In this document: one piece after another, positions 20,933-30,169 of the stretch
Layout: every line of letters begins with the position of its first letter
How positions within the stretch are numbered: position 1 is the stretch's first letter
DNA from: Porphyrobacter sp. TH134
Lineage (GTDB): Bacteria; Pseudomonadota; Alphaproteobacteria; Sphingomonadales; Sphingomonadaceae
Reading direction: 5' to 3'
DNA length: 64,000 nucleotides
Assembly (NCBI RefSeq): GCF_002855495.1
Contig: NZ_PKRO01000009.1
Location: 1-64,000 of the forward strand
Made by a program: the position numbers and the translations under genes
The notes under the pieces: generated by a model
What the model was told of the DNA's origin: nothing
What the model saw: only the letters and a program-made list of their open reading frames with translations
Database searches by the model: none

Positions 20933-21567
20933 GACGCCACCTTCAGCGTGTTTACGCCCGACGCATCAGCCCCCGCCTCACCCGACAGGCCGATGAACAT
21001 CGTATCGACAATGCGCGCCAGCTTCTGTTCGGTCAGCTTGTCGCCAAGATAGATCAGTGCATCGGGCAAGGTGTAGTTCGAGATCATCTGATTGATCAGC
21101 GACAGGGCCTCATCAATCTCAAGCCCGGCGAAATAGCCATCTGCCTGCGCTTCGGCGATCAGTTCGCACAGGTAGTGGTCAGCGAGATCGACGTAGGAGC
21201 GCACCCGTTCGAAATTGGCTGCGCCCATTTCGCACAGGATCGTGAAGAAGTGCGGATCGGCGCGAAACCGCTCCTGCGAGATCACGAAGCGGCGGCGGAA
21301 AAATTCGTACATCTTGCGCTGCGGCGGCAGGGTGCTGGCCAGCACCTCCTCCATCACAGCCAGTTGCGGGGCGAGCCAGGTTTGCGCGACCGCATCGAAC
21401 ATGTCGTCATAATCGGCAAACAGCGCCTCGAACCGCGCCCGGGTCAGCCCGCTTTCAGCCATGGCGACGGTCCACGGGATTTCTGCCCCGCGCTCCTTGA
21501 CCAGATCGAGCACATGGCGCGCGATACGTTCGCGCTCGGCGTTGCGGGCGGTCTCGGTCAATGACAT
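20929..21567 (-). CDS. TetR/AcrR family transcriptional regulator
   Basis: A 212-residue repressor-type protein. The N-terminal helix-turn-helix (residues about 8-55: RIARHVLDLVKERGAEIPWT, MAESGLTRARFEALFADYDD) and an all-helical ligand domain of about 150 residues fit TetR. The recognition helix lacks the usual VSxGTLYxYF pattern and reads LTRARFEALFADYDDMF. Start ATG 21567 with GGAGG 9-10 nt upstream; an in-frame start at 21669 is less likely. Its target may be the convergent SnoaL gene or the divergent/adjacent DUF1295 cluster; no operator was identified. Confidence 0.82.
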   Translation of the reverse strand: MSLTETARNAERERIARHVLDLVKERGAEIPWTVAMAESGLTRARFEALFADYDDMFDAVAQTWLAPQLAVMEEVLASTLPPQRKMYEFFRRRFVISQERFRADPHFFTILCEMGAANFERVRSYVDLADHYLCELIAEAQADGYFAGLEIDEALSLINQMISNYTLPDALIYLGDKLTEQKLARIVDTMFIGLSGEAGADASGVNTLKVAS

Positions 21568-21682
21568 GTGGCTCGCGCCTCCTTGCGCGGCGGCCAACAT
21601 AGGCGAATGCGCGGCGAGCTTAAAGGGTCGCTGGTCGATAATCGTGCGGCGCAGCAAGGGAAAGGTCATCGCGCGGCGAGCC

Positions 21683-22480
21683 TCAGCCCCTTGGCGGCAT
21701 GGGGAAAAACGCCGACGTCCGCCGCTTGTAATCGGCGTATTTGTCGCCCTTGGACTTGTCGAGGCCCTTTTCCAGCAGGGTCACGCCCGACCATTTGGTG
21801 AGCGTGAAGGTGAGGAACAGCGGGCCAATGATGGTCGCCGCGGCATATTGCCAGCCGGCCGCCGCGCAAGCGAGCCAGATGCCCCACCACGCGGCAAAAT
21901 CGCCGAAATAGTTGGGGTGGCGGGTGTAGCGCCACAGTCCGGTATCGAGCACCTTGCCGTGGTTCGCCGGATCAGCCTTGAACCGGGTCAGCTGCCAATC
22001 GCCGACCCATTCAAAGAACACGCCGACGCTCCACAGGGCGAAACCGGCCCATGCCAGCGGCGGGATCGGGGCGGGCGCACCGCTGGCGAGGATGCCGACC
22101 TGCGCCGGGCTGGAGACCGCAAACAGCAGCACCGCCTGCATCAGCCACACCCGCGTCAGCGCAGCGCGGGCGAAGTTCCCGGCCTCGTGATCCTTCTTGA
22201 GGATCATCTTGTAACGCTTGTCCTCGCCCTCCTTGCGCCAGCGCGCGAACAGATACCCGCCCAGCCGGAAGCCCCAGGCGGCGGTCATCACCATAATCAG
22301 CGTCGCCAGCGCGCCCGGGCCGCCCTGCACGTGCAGCCAGCTCGCCACTGCGAGAATGCCCATGCCAGCGCCCCAGAAGGCGTCGATGAAGCTGACGTCG
22401 TTTATCTTCACCGAAATCGCCCACTGGATCAGCACCAGCGCCAGCAGGATCGCGGCATTCAGGGCGAGCAGTTCAAACAT
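21683..22480 (-). CDS. DUF1295 membrane protein (steroid 5-alpha-reductase-like)
   Basis: A 265-residue protein with six to seven membrane helices. The C-terminal signature GLWRYTRHPNYFGDFAAWWG (residues about 186-205) is diagnostic for DUF1295/SRD5A-type NAD(P)H-dependent reductases and methyltransferases of the ICMT fold. KYADYKRRTSAFFP closes the domain. Probable role: reduction of a lipid or isoprenoid double bond in the membrane. It overlaps the upstream acyltransferase gene by 8 nt, so translation is coupled. Confidence 0.85.
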   Translation of the reverse strand: MFELLALNAAILLALVLIQWAISVKINDVSFIDAFWGAGMGILAVASWLHVQGGPGALATLIMVMTAAWGFRLGGYLFARWRKEGEDKRYKMILKKDHEAGNFARAALTRVWLMQAVLLFAVSSPAQVGILASGAPAPIPPLAWAGFALWSVGVFFEWVGDWQLTRFKADPANHGKVLDTGLWRYTRHPNYFGDFAAWWGIWLACAAAGWQYAAATIIGPLFLTFTLTKWSGVTLLEKGLDKSKGDKYADYKRRTSAFFPMPPRG

Positions 22481-23114
22481 CGTTCTTCCCCGCAATAATG
22501 TCTCGCGCCTGTTGTTCGAGCACCTTGAAGCGCTCGTAATCGGGCAGCTTGGCGCGGAACCATTCGGCGATTTTCAGCAGGTCTTCGCCGTAATTCCCGG
22601 TCGGCACCATCGGCGGGCCGAAGCTGACGATCTTGGCCGTGTTATCGGCAAAGGCGGGGACGATCGGGACATTCGCCGCGCGGGCGATGTGGTAGAAGCC
22701 CGATCGCCACTTGCCATCGGTCTTGCGGGTGCCTTCGCAGGCGATCACCAACGCGAGTTCATCGCGCGCGGCGAATTCGGCAGCGACCTGTTCGGTGGCA
22801 TTGGCCTTGGCGGTGCGATCCACCGGGATGCCGCCCATATCGAGCATGAAGTTCTTCATCATCCCCTGAAACAGCGTGTGCTTGCCCATGAAATTGGGGC
22901 GGATGCCTTCTTCGTGCGTGGCGCCGGTGAAGAACACGAAGTCCCAGTTGGAGGTGTGCGGCGCGCCGGCGAGGACGTATTTCTTGAGGTGCTTAGGCAG
23001 CGGGGAGTCGATCTTCCAGCCGCGCGCATACCAGATCGCCAGAATGATCCGGCGCACGATGCGCGAGGCGAGCGTCGGCTTGCGCAAGGGCGCAGGTTTC
23101 AGTGGCTTGTGCAA
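22473..23114 (-). CDS. 1-acyl-sn-glycerol-3-phosphate acyltransferase-like protein
   Basis: A 213-residue acyltransferase of the PlsC superfamily. The catalytic HX4D motif is HTSNWD and the acceptor-binding motif is EGTRKTD; PIVPAFADNT corresponds to block IV. No ATG exists upstream of the first motif: candidate starts are TTG 23114, which has GGGAGGGG about 10 nt upstream, and TTG 23132. I chose 23114. It heads the acyltransferase/DUF1295 pair and follows mccB by about 200 nt containing a palindromic repeat. Transfers an acyl chain, probably to lysophosphatidic acid or a related lipid; exact acceptor inferred only. Confidence 0.82.
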   Translation of the reverse strand: MHKPLKPAPLRKPTLASRIVRRIILAIWYARGWKIDSPLPKHLKKYVLAGAPHTSNWDFVFFTGATHEEGIRPNFMGKHTLFQGMMKNFMLDMGGIPVDRTAKANATEQVAAEFAARDELALVIACEGTRKTDGKWRSGFYHIARAANVPIVPAFADNTAKIVSFGPPMVPTGNYGEDLLKIAEWFRAKLPDYERFKVLEQQARDIIAGKNDV

Positions 23115-23207
23115 ATGGTGCGCCCCTCCCAAAGGCCCAGTCCTTGTGGCTTAACTTCGGTGAGTTACGCAAGGGGGCGGGGGAGGGTTTCAATCCTCCC
23201 CGAGCTC

Positions 23208-23314
23208 GTCATGCTGAACTTGTTTCAGCATCCATGCCCCCTCACCCGCTGTGGCTACGGTGACATGGACCCTGGGAGCGGAGCTGTGCTTGCACAAACG
23301 AGTTCAGGGTGACG
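23208..23314. repeat. Twin-hairpin intergenic repeat, copy 1 (disrupted)
   Basis: Starts with 28 nt identical to copy 2 (24986-25076): GTCATGCTGAAC then TTGTTTCAGCATCCAT, an 8-bp hairpin. The second half, which in copy 2 is a matching ACCCTGAA...TTCAGGGT hairpin, is interrupted here by about 20 extra nt. It lies between mccB and the acyltransferase gene. Confidence 0.75.
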
Positions 23315-23321
23315 GCCATAG

Positions 23322-24971
23322 TCACATCCGAAACACGCCAAATGCGGGGCGCTCGGCAATCGGCGCTTCCAGACAGGCCGCCAGCGCCAGCCCCAGCACA
23401 TCGCGGGTCTGCACCGGGTCCACCACGCCGTCGTCCCACAGGCGGGCGGTGGCATAGTAGGGGTTGCCTTCGTCTTCGTATTTCTGGCGGATCGGGGCCT
23501 TGAACGCCTCGGCTTCTTCCGGCGTCCACGAATCCGCGTCACGGTGGACTGTCGCCAGCACCGAAGCGGCCTGCTCCCCGCCCATCACGCTGATGCGCGC
23601 GTTGGGCCAAGTGAACAGGAAGCGGGGCGAGTAGGCGCGGCCGCACATGCCGTAATTGCCCGCGCCAAAGCTGCCGCCGATCACCACGGTCACCTTGGGC
23701 ACGGTCGCGGTCGCGACAGCGGTGACCAGCTTCGCGCCATGCTTGGCAATGCCCTCCGCCTCGTATTTCCCGCCCACCATGAAGCCACTGATGTTCTGCA
23801 GGAACAGCAGCGGAATACGGCGCTGGCAGGCCAGTTCAATGAAATGCGCGCCCTTCTGCGCACTCTCGGAGAACAGCACGCCATTATTGGCGAGGATCGC
23901 GACCGGCATCCCCCAGATGTGGGCAAAGCCGCACACCAGCGTGGCGCCATAATGCGCCTTGAACTCGTGGAACTCGCTGCCGTCGACCAGCCGCGCGATC
24001 ACTTCCTTGACGTCATAGGGCGCGCGCACGTCTTCGGGGATGAGGGCGTAGAGGTCTTCCGCTTCGTATTTGGGGGGCCTCGGCTCCCTTAACCCGTTCG
24101 TGTCGAGCGTAGTCGAGACACTGCCCAGCCCACGGTTCTCGACTGCGCTCGAACCGAACGGTGAATTGAGGTGGCTGACGATGTCGCGCACGATAGTGAG
24201 CGCGTGCTCGTCATTCTCGGCCAGGTGATCGACCACGCCGGACTTTTTGGCGTGCAAATCGCCGCCGCCCAAGTCCTCGGCTGAAATCTCCTCGCCCGTC
24301 GCGGCCTTCACCAGCGGCGGTCCGGCGAGGAAGATCGTGCCCTGATTGCGGACGATCACCGTCTCGTCGGACATCGCGGGCACATAAGCGCCGCCCGCGG
24401 TGCAGCTGCCCATCACGCAAGCGATCTGCGGGATGCCCAGCGCGCTCATGTTGGCCTGATTGAAGAAGATCCGCCCGAAATGGTCGCGGTCGGGGAAGAC
24501 CTCGGCTTGATGCGGCAGGTTCGCCCCGCCGGAGTCCACCAGATAGATGCACGGCAGGCGATTCTCCTGCGCAATCTCCTGCGCGCGCAGGTGCTTCTTG
24601 ACCGTCATCGGGTAATAGGTGCCGCCCTTCACGGTCGCGTCATTGCACACGATCATGCACTGCCGCCCCGACACGCGCCCCACCCCGGTGATGATCGAGG
24701 CGCCATTCACATCGCCCTCGTACATCCCGTTCGCGGCCAGCTGCCCGACTTCGAGGAAGGGCGAACCCGGATCGAGCAGCCGCTCCACCCGCTCGCGGGG
24801 GAGCAGCTTGCCGCGCGACACATGGCGTTCGCGCGATTTCTCCGTGCCGCCCAGCGCCGCCTCGGCGACCCGGGCGCGCAAATCCTGCGCCAGCGCGCGG
24901 TTGTGCGCAAACCGCGCCTTGGCCTCGGGGCTTTCACGGTCGAGTTTGGTGGTAAGGGTGGGCGCGGTCAT
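23322..24971 (-). CDS. mccB: Methylcrotonoyl-CoA carboxylase beta (carboxyltransferase) subunit
   Basis: A 549-residue biotin-dependent carboxyltransferase. The two crotonase-like halves are clear: [38 protein letters not shown] and [17 protein letters not shown] in the first; [33 protein letters not shown] and [18 protein letters not shown] in the second. The latter wording and the nearby isovaleryl-CoA dehydrogenase gene favour methylcrotonoyl-CoA over propionyl-CoA as substrate (leucine catabolism). Residues about 271-293 are an extra insert encoded by a palindromic element (24094-24161), placed between the two halves where relatives continue directly. The biotin-carrying alpha subunit is not in the window. 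ATG 24971; a TTG lies 6 nt upstream. Confidence 0.88.
   Translation of the reverse strand: MTAPTLTTKLDRESPEAKARFAHNRALAQDLRARVAEAALGGTEKSRERHVSRGKLLPRERVERLLDPGSPFLEVGQLAANGMYEGDVNGASIITGVGRVSGRQCMIVCNDATVKGGTYYPMTVKKHLRAQEIAQENRLPCIYLVDSGGANLPHQAEVFPDRDHFGRIFFNQANMSALGIPQIACVMGSCTAGGAYVPAMSDETVIVRNQGTIFLAGPPLVKAATGEEISAEDLGGGDLHAKKSGVVDHLAENDEHALTIVRDIVSHLNSPFGSSAVENRGLGSVSTTLDTNGLREPRPPKYEAEDLYALIPEDVRAPYDVKEVIARLVDGSEFHEFKAHYGATLVCGFAHIWGMPVAILANNGVLFSESAQKGAHFIELACQRRIPLLFLQNISGFMVGGKYEAEGIAKHGAKLVTAVATATVPKVTVVIGGSFGAGNYGMCGRAYSPRFLFTWPNARISVMGGEQAASVLATVHRDADSWTPEEAEAFKAPIRQKYEDEGNPYYATARLWDDGVVDPVQTRDVLGLALAACLEAPIAERPAFGVFRM
24094..24161. repeat. Palindromic repeat element inserted in frame within mccB
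   Basis: Left arm 24094-24121 and right arm 24134-24161 are 28-nt inverted repeats, with mismatches only around CCGTTCG[TG/GT]TCGAGCG[T/C]AGTCGAGA and at the inner end, and a 12-nt loop. The sequence type (tcgagcgtagtcgaga) is a familiar sphingomonad intergenic repeat, but here it is translated as part of MccB without breaking the frame. Confidence 0.8.
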
Positions 24972-24985
24972 TCTCAATATTCTCC

Positions 24986-25076
24986 GTCATGCTGAACTTG
25001 TTTCAGCATCCATTTCTCCGATCGCACCGACGGTCCTTGTCTGCGCGATGGACCCTGAAACAAGTTCAGGGTGACG
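24986..25076. repeat. Twin-hairpin intergenic repeat, copy 2 (intact)
   Basis: Two hairpins: ATGCTGAA/TTCAGCAT (5-nt loop) and ACCCTGAA/TTCAGGGT (5-nt loop), sharing the inner ACTTGTTT/AAACAAGT theme so that the whole element is also roughly palindromic. It fills the gap between mccB and the phnA-like gene and shares 28 identical nt with copy 1 at 23208. Confidence 0.8.
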
Positions 25077-25095
25077 AGGTTGGTCAGATTTCGCA

Positions 25096-25401
25096 TCACC
25101 GCTTCCGCACGAACTCGGCCCGCAGCACCAGTCCCTTGATGCCGGGATATTTGCAGTCGATCTCCTGCGCGTCGCCGGTCAGCCGGATCGATTTGATCAG
25201 GGTGCCTTGCTTGAGCGTCTGGCCTGCGCCCTTGACTTCGAGGTCCTTGATCAGCGTCACCGCATCGCCATCGGCAAGCAGGTTGCCGACCGCATCGCGC
25301 ACTTCAACCGCGTCCTCCGCCGCGCGCTGGGCCGCGAGTTCGGACGCAGCCATCCACTCGCCGCTCGCCTCGTCATAGACGTAGTCTTCATCGGTGTTCA
25401 T
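25096..25401 (-). CDS. PhnA-like (YjdM C-terminal domain) protein lacking the zinc ribbon
   Basis: A 101-residue protein whose C-terminal part VRDAVGNLLADGDAVTLIKD, LEVKGAGQTLKQGTLIKSIR, then IDCKYPGIKGLVLRAEFVRK matches the PhnA/YjdM SH3-like domain closely. The N-terminal zinc ribbon of E. coli YjdM, with its four Cys, is replaced by a Cys-free acidic stretch ([20 protein letters not shown]). Despite the old name it is not known to act in phosphonate use. Its ATG overlaps the stop of the preceding gene (ATGA), so translation is coupled. Confidence 0.82.
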   Translation of the reverse strand: MNTDEDYVYDEASGEWMAASELAAQRAAEDAVEVRDAVGNLLADGDAVTLIKDLEVKGAGQTLKQGTLIKSIRLTGDAQEIDCKYPGIKGLVLRAEFVRKR

Positions 25402-26015
25402 TGGGGGGGACGCTCTCTGTAGAATCCATCGAATGCGAGTTTCGCGTTCGCCGGATCGCGTAAGTTTGAGATTGTGCAGGCGGTTGCCCAAACAGACTGG
25501 TTTGGGCCATCAAAATCCCAGTCTGCGACCGGACCACGCCATTCGCCTTCCGCCGAAGGTAATTTGGCCATCTCAGTGATGAGATCGGTCCCGATGATCG
25601 CGGGAAGTTCGGCGAACAGTTCGGGGGCTTTACGCTCAATGCTCTCAACCAATCGGTTGAACCGATGCCCAGAAGGATGAATGCTGATTTGCTCTTGGAA
25701 TGTCTTTCCCTCAGGTACCATAGCCCGCGCTTCGGCAATAATCAGGACACGGTAATTGCTGCTGACAGCATTTGCCCTTTGGTCGATAAAATCTGCGATC
25801 ATGCGGCAGGCAGGCGTGACACCGGCCCGCCTCACCTGATGCCGCACTTCCTCATTGTCGAAGATTATGCCTCGAAGCTTCTGTTTGAAACCGTGCGTTT
25901 GAGTAACGGTGGTCCAGATTGCCTCGTCAGTCCAAGCGTCAGCAGCGTCTTTCCCGTTCGCCGACACAGCGGCGGAGAGCGCAACAACACCGCAAAGGAA
26001 CGCGACAAACCTCAC
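25398..26015 (-). CDS. Exported protein of unknown function inside the leucine-degradation operon
   Basis: A 205-residue protein beginning with a signal peptide ([20 protein letters not shown]). The mature part has one Cys in [14 protein letters not shown] and another near the C-terminus (ATACTISNL); no known domain is recognised. Start is a GTG (26015) whose sequence overlaps the stop of the upstream acyl-CoA dehydrogenase (GTGA), and its own stop overlaps the next ATG (ATGA). Base composition appears somewhat lower in GC than the neighbours (for example 25430-25780), hinting at insertion into the operon. Function unknown. Confidence 0.7.
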   Translation of the reverse strand: MRFVAFLCGVVALSAAVSANGKDAADAWTDEAIWTTVTQTHGFKQKLRGIIFDNEEVRHQVRRAGVTPACRMIADFIDQRANAVSSNYRVLIIAEARAMVPEGKTFQEQISIHPSGHRFNRLVESIERKAPELFAELPAIIGTDLITEMAKLPSAEGEWRGPVADWDFDGPNQSVWATACTISNLRDPANAKLAFDGFYRERPPQ

Positions 26016-27178
26016 CCCGCCGCCCCAATCAATTCGCGCCCGATCAGCATCCGGCGGATCTCGTTCGTCCCCGCGCCGATGTCGAGCAGCTTGGCGTCGC
26101 GCATGTAACGTTCGACCGGCCAGTCGGTGGTGTAGCCTGCGCCGCCCAGCGCCTGCACGCTTTCGGCGGCGACCTTGAAGGCGTTCTCGCTCGCCAGCAG
26201 GATCACGCCCGCCGCATCAAACCGCGTCGTCTGGCCCGCATCGCACGCCTTGGCGACCGCATAGGTGTAGGCGCGGGCCGATTGCAGGGCGACGTACATA
26301 TCGGCGACCTTGGCCTGCATCAGCTGGAAGCTCCCAATCGGCTTTCCGAACTGCTTACGCTCCCGCAGGTAGGGGATCACCGTGTCCAGACACGCCTGCA
26401 TGATCCCGAGCTGCAATCCCGCCAGCACCACGCGCTCGTAATCCAGCCCGCTCATCAGCACGCCGACGCCGCCATTGACCGGGCCCATCACCCGGTCCTC
26501 GGGGATGAAGCAGTCAGTGAACACCAGCTCGGCGGTGGGCGAGCCCTTCATGCCGACCTTGGAAATCTTCTGGCCGATGGAAAAGCCTTCGTCGCCCTTC
26601 TCGATCAGGAAGGCGGTGATGCCGCGCGATCCGGCGTGGCCATCGGTCTTGGCATAGACCACCAGCGTATCGGCCTCGGGCGCGTTGGTGATCCAGAACT
26701 TGGTGCCGTTGAGGACATAGCCGCCCTGAACCGCATCCGCCTTCAGCTTCATCGAGACCACGTCCGACCCTGCGCCCGCTTCGGACATCGCAAGGCTGCC
26801 GACGTGCTCGCCGCTGATCAGCTTGGGGAGATACTTGGCGCGCTGCTCCTCATTCCCCCAGCGGCGGATCTGGTTGAGGCAGAGGTTGGAATGCGCGCCG
26901 TAGCTGAGGCCGACGCTGGCGCTCGCCCGCGACACTTCCTCAACCGCGATCACGTGTTCCAAATAGCCGAGCCCCAGCCCGCCCCATTCTTCTTCCACCG
27001 TGATGCCATGCAGCCCCAGCGCGCCCATCGGTTCCCACAGCTCGCGCGGGAAGCGGTCTTCGCGGTCGGTGCGTTCCGCCAGCGGCGCGATTTGCTCGTC
27101 CGCGAAGCGGGCCGTGGTGTCGCGAATCATCTCGGCCGCCTCGCCAAGGTGGAAGTCGAAATCGGGGGTGGCGCGCAT
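26012..27178 (-). CDS. ivd: Isovaleryl-CoA dehydrogenase
   Basis: A 388-residue acyl-CoA dehydrogenase that would oxidise isovaleryl-CoA to 3-methylcrotonyl-CoA with FAD and electron-transfer flavoprotein. The catalytic Glu placed as in isovaleryl-CoA dehydrogenases is in [11 protein letters not shown], rather than near the C-terminus. Flavin motifs [20 protein letters not shown] and [18 protein letters not shown] and the C-terminal [20 protein letters not shown] fit. Co-location with mccB supports leucine degradation. Start ATG 27178 ([17 protein letters not shown]). It is the first gene of the minus-strand operon, divergent from the ABC importer. Confidence 0.92.
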   Translation of the reverse strand: MRATPDFDFHLGEAAEMIRDTTARFADEQIAPLAERTDREDRFPRELWEPMGALGLHGITVEEEWGGLGLGYLEHVIAVEEVSRASASVGLSYGAHSNLCLNQIRRWGNEEQRAKYLPKLISGEHVGSLAMSEAGAGSDVVSMKLKADAVQGGYVLNGTKFWITNAPEADTLVVYAKTDGHAGSRGITAFLIEKGDEGFSIGQKISKVGMKGSPTAELVFTDCFIPEDRVMGPVNGGVGVLMSGLDYERVVLAGLQLGIMQACLDTVIPYLRERKQFGKPIGSFQLMQAKVADMYVALQSARAYTYAVAKACDAGQTTRFDAAGVILLASENAFKVAAESVQALGGAGYTTDWPVERYMRDAKLLDIGAGTNEIRRMLIGRELIGAAG

Positions 27179-27303
27179 TTTATGTCCTGCCAGTGAAATG
27201 TTTGTTCTGCGACGCGCATAGCAAGCCATTGCCGAAAGGCCAATCGCTGCCGCCAATCGCTGGTGCTGGCGCAGGCACAAAACCCGCGCTAATCAGGCCG
27301 CGC

Positions 27304-28094
27304 ATGACGACGCCCTCACCCCTGCTCCGCTTTGACGGGGTGATCTGCCGCTTCGGCGCTGTAACAGCGGTTGGCACAGCGGTCGGCGGCGTCAGCTGCG
27401 ACATCGCGCCCGGCAGCTTTGTCGCGCTGGTCGGGGCGTCGGGCTCGGGCAAATCGACGCTGCTGAAGACCGTCAACACACTGGTCGCACCAACGACAGG
27501 GCGGGTCCTGTTCGGCGGCGAGGATGTGAGCAGCCTCAAGCCAGCCCGCCTGCGCCGCCGGGTGGGCTATGTGTTTCAGGGCATCGGACTGTTTCCCCAT
27601 TTCAGCGTTGCCGAGAACATCGCCATCGGCCCGCGCCTGACGGGCGAGAAACTGCTGCCAGACCGCATCGCGGAATTGCTGGCGCTGGTGGAGCTCGATC
27701 CCGCGCTCGCCAGCCGGATGCCCGATGAACTCAGCGGCGGGCAGCGCCAGCGGGTCGGCGTGGCGCGCGCGCTGGCGGGGGAGCCTGAACTGCTGATCAT
27801 GGACGAACCCTTCGGCGCGCTTGACCCTGTCACCCGCGATGCGCTGGGCCGCAAGGTGCGCGAGTTGCATGTGACGCTCGGCCTCACCACGGTCATGGTG
27901 ACGCATGACATGGCCGAAGCGCTGCTGCTGGCGGACCGGGTGCTGGTGATGGACAAGGGCCAGTTGGTCGCCGACGCAACGCCCCGCGCCTTGCTGGCCG
28001 GCGCGGGCGGCGCAGTGGCGCAGCGGCTCGTTTCTGTCCCGCGACATCAGGCCGAGCAGCTCGCCGCGATGGAAGGTTCGGCGGAGCGCGAGGC

Positions 28095-28098
<4 letters not shown>
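27304..28098 (+). CDS. Glycine betaine/osmoprotectant ABC importer, ATP-binding protein
   Basis: A 264-residue ATPase with Walker A GASGSGKST, Q-loop VFQGIGLFPHFSVAENIA, signature LSGGQRQRVGVARAL, Walker B LIMDEPFGALDP and switch VTHDMAEALLL. This is the OpuCA/ProV type, but without C-terminal CBS domains. It overlaps the fused permease/binding-protein gene by 4 nt (GTGA), so the two form an operon for import of a quaternary amine such as glycine betaine or choline; substrate inferred from family. Start ATG 27304. Confidence 0.88.
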
Positions 28099-29633
<1,535 letters not shown>

Positions 29634-29718
29634 CGCACTGTACCGGTTGCGAAGCAACCGCAAGCGCGACCGCGCGCCCGCAGCGACGCGGCCTTTAGGC
29701 CGTGTGAGCGAGGAGCTG

Positions 29719-29736
29719 GCACGCCGGACGGCGTGC
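29719..29736. terminator. Hairpin between convergent genes
   Basis: GCACGCCG (29719-29726) pairs with CGGCGTGC (29729-29736) around a 2-nt centre, effectively a 4-nt loop. A second stem, CGGTTGC/GCAACCG, lies at 29644-29660. Both are between the fused permease gene and the convergent DUF2147 gene. No long T-run, so termination strength is uncertain. Confidence 0.45.
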
Positions 29737-29741
29737 CGCAA

Positions 29742-30158
29742 TCAAGACGCCTTCTTCCACACCTGCGTCTGGCACAGCGGCCCAAAGCAGCCCTTCACCT
29801 CCAGCGTGCCATCACCCATGCGGCGCACTTGGGATGTGTAGGTGCGCCCGCTCTTGGGATCATAGACCTGTCCGCGCCACGCGCCGTCGTCTTCGGTCAG
29901 GCCGTAGAGAATGGCCGTGCCGATCAGCTTGCGGCTGCGTTTTGCAGGGTCGGCGTTGTTGACATCGCGCTGGTCCTTGCCGCCCTTCGGCAGGATCAGG
30001 AACCGTTCCAGCCTGCCGCACAGCGCCTGCCCGCACTTGGCGATCGCGACCACGGCATCCTTTTCGCTGGTGACCCAACGCCCCGTGATCGGACCACTGG
30101 CGAGGGCAGGCGCTGCCAGCATCGCCGCACCCAGAATGGCCAAAATCTGTGCTTTCAT
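29742..30158 (-). CDS. DUF2147 domain exported protein
   Basis: A 138-residue protein with a signal peptide (MKAQILAILGAAMLAAPALA). The DUF2147 pattern is complete: GRWVTSEKDAVVAIAKCGQA (with CGQALCGRL), LIGTAILYGLTEDDGAWRGQ, then YDPKSGRTYTSQVRRMGDGT and a C-terminal GCFGPLCQTQVWKKAS. The Cys pairs probably form disulfides in the periplasm. Family function unknown. It is 11 nt downstream of the MidA-like gene on the same strand. Confidence 0.85.
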   Translation of the reverse strand: MKAQILAILGAAMLAAPALASGPITGRWVTSEKDAVVAIAKCGQALCGRLERFLILPKGGKDQRDVNNADPAKRSRKLIGTAILYGLTEDDGAWRGQVYDPKSGRTYTSQVRRMGDGTLEVKGCFGPLCQTQVWKKAS

Positions 30159-30169
30159 GATCCCGCCCC

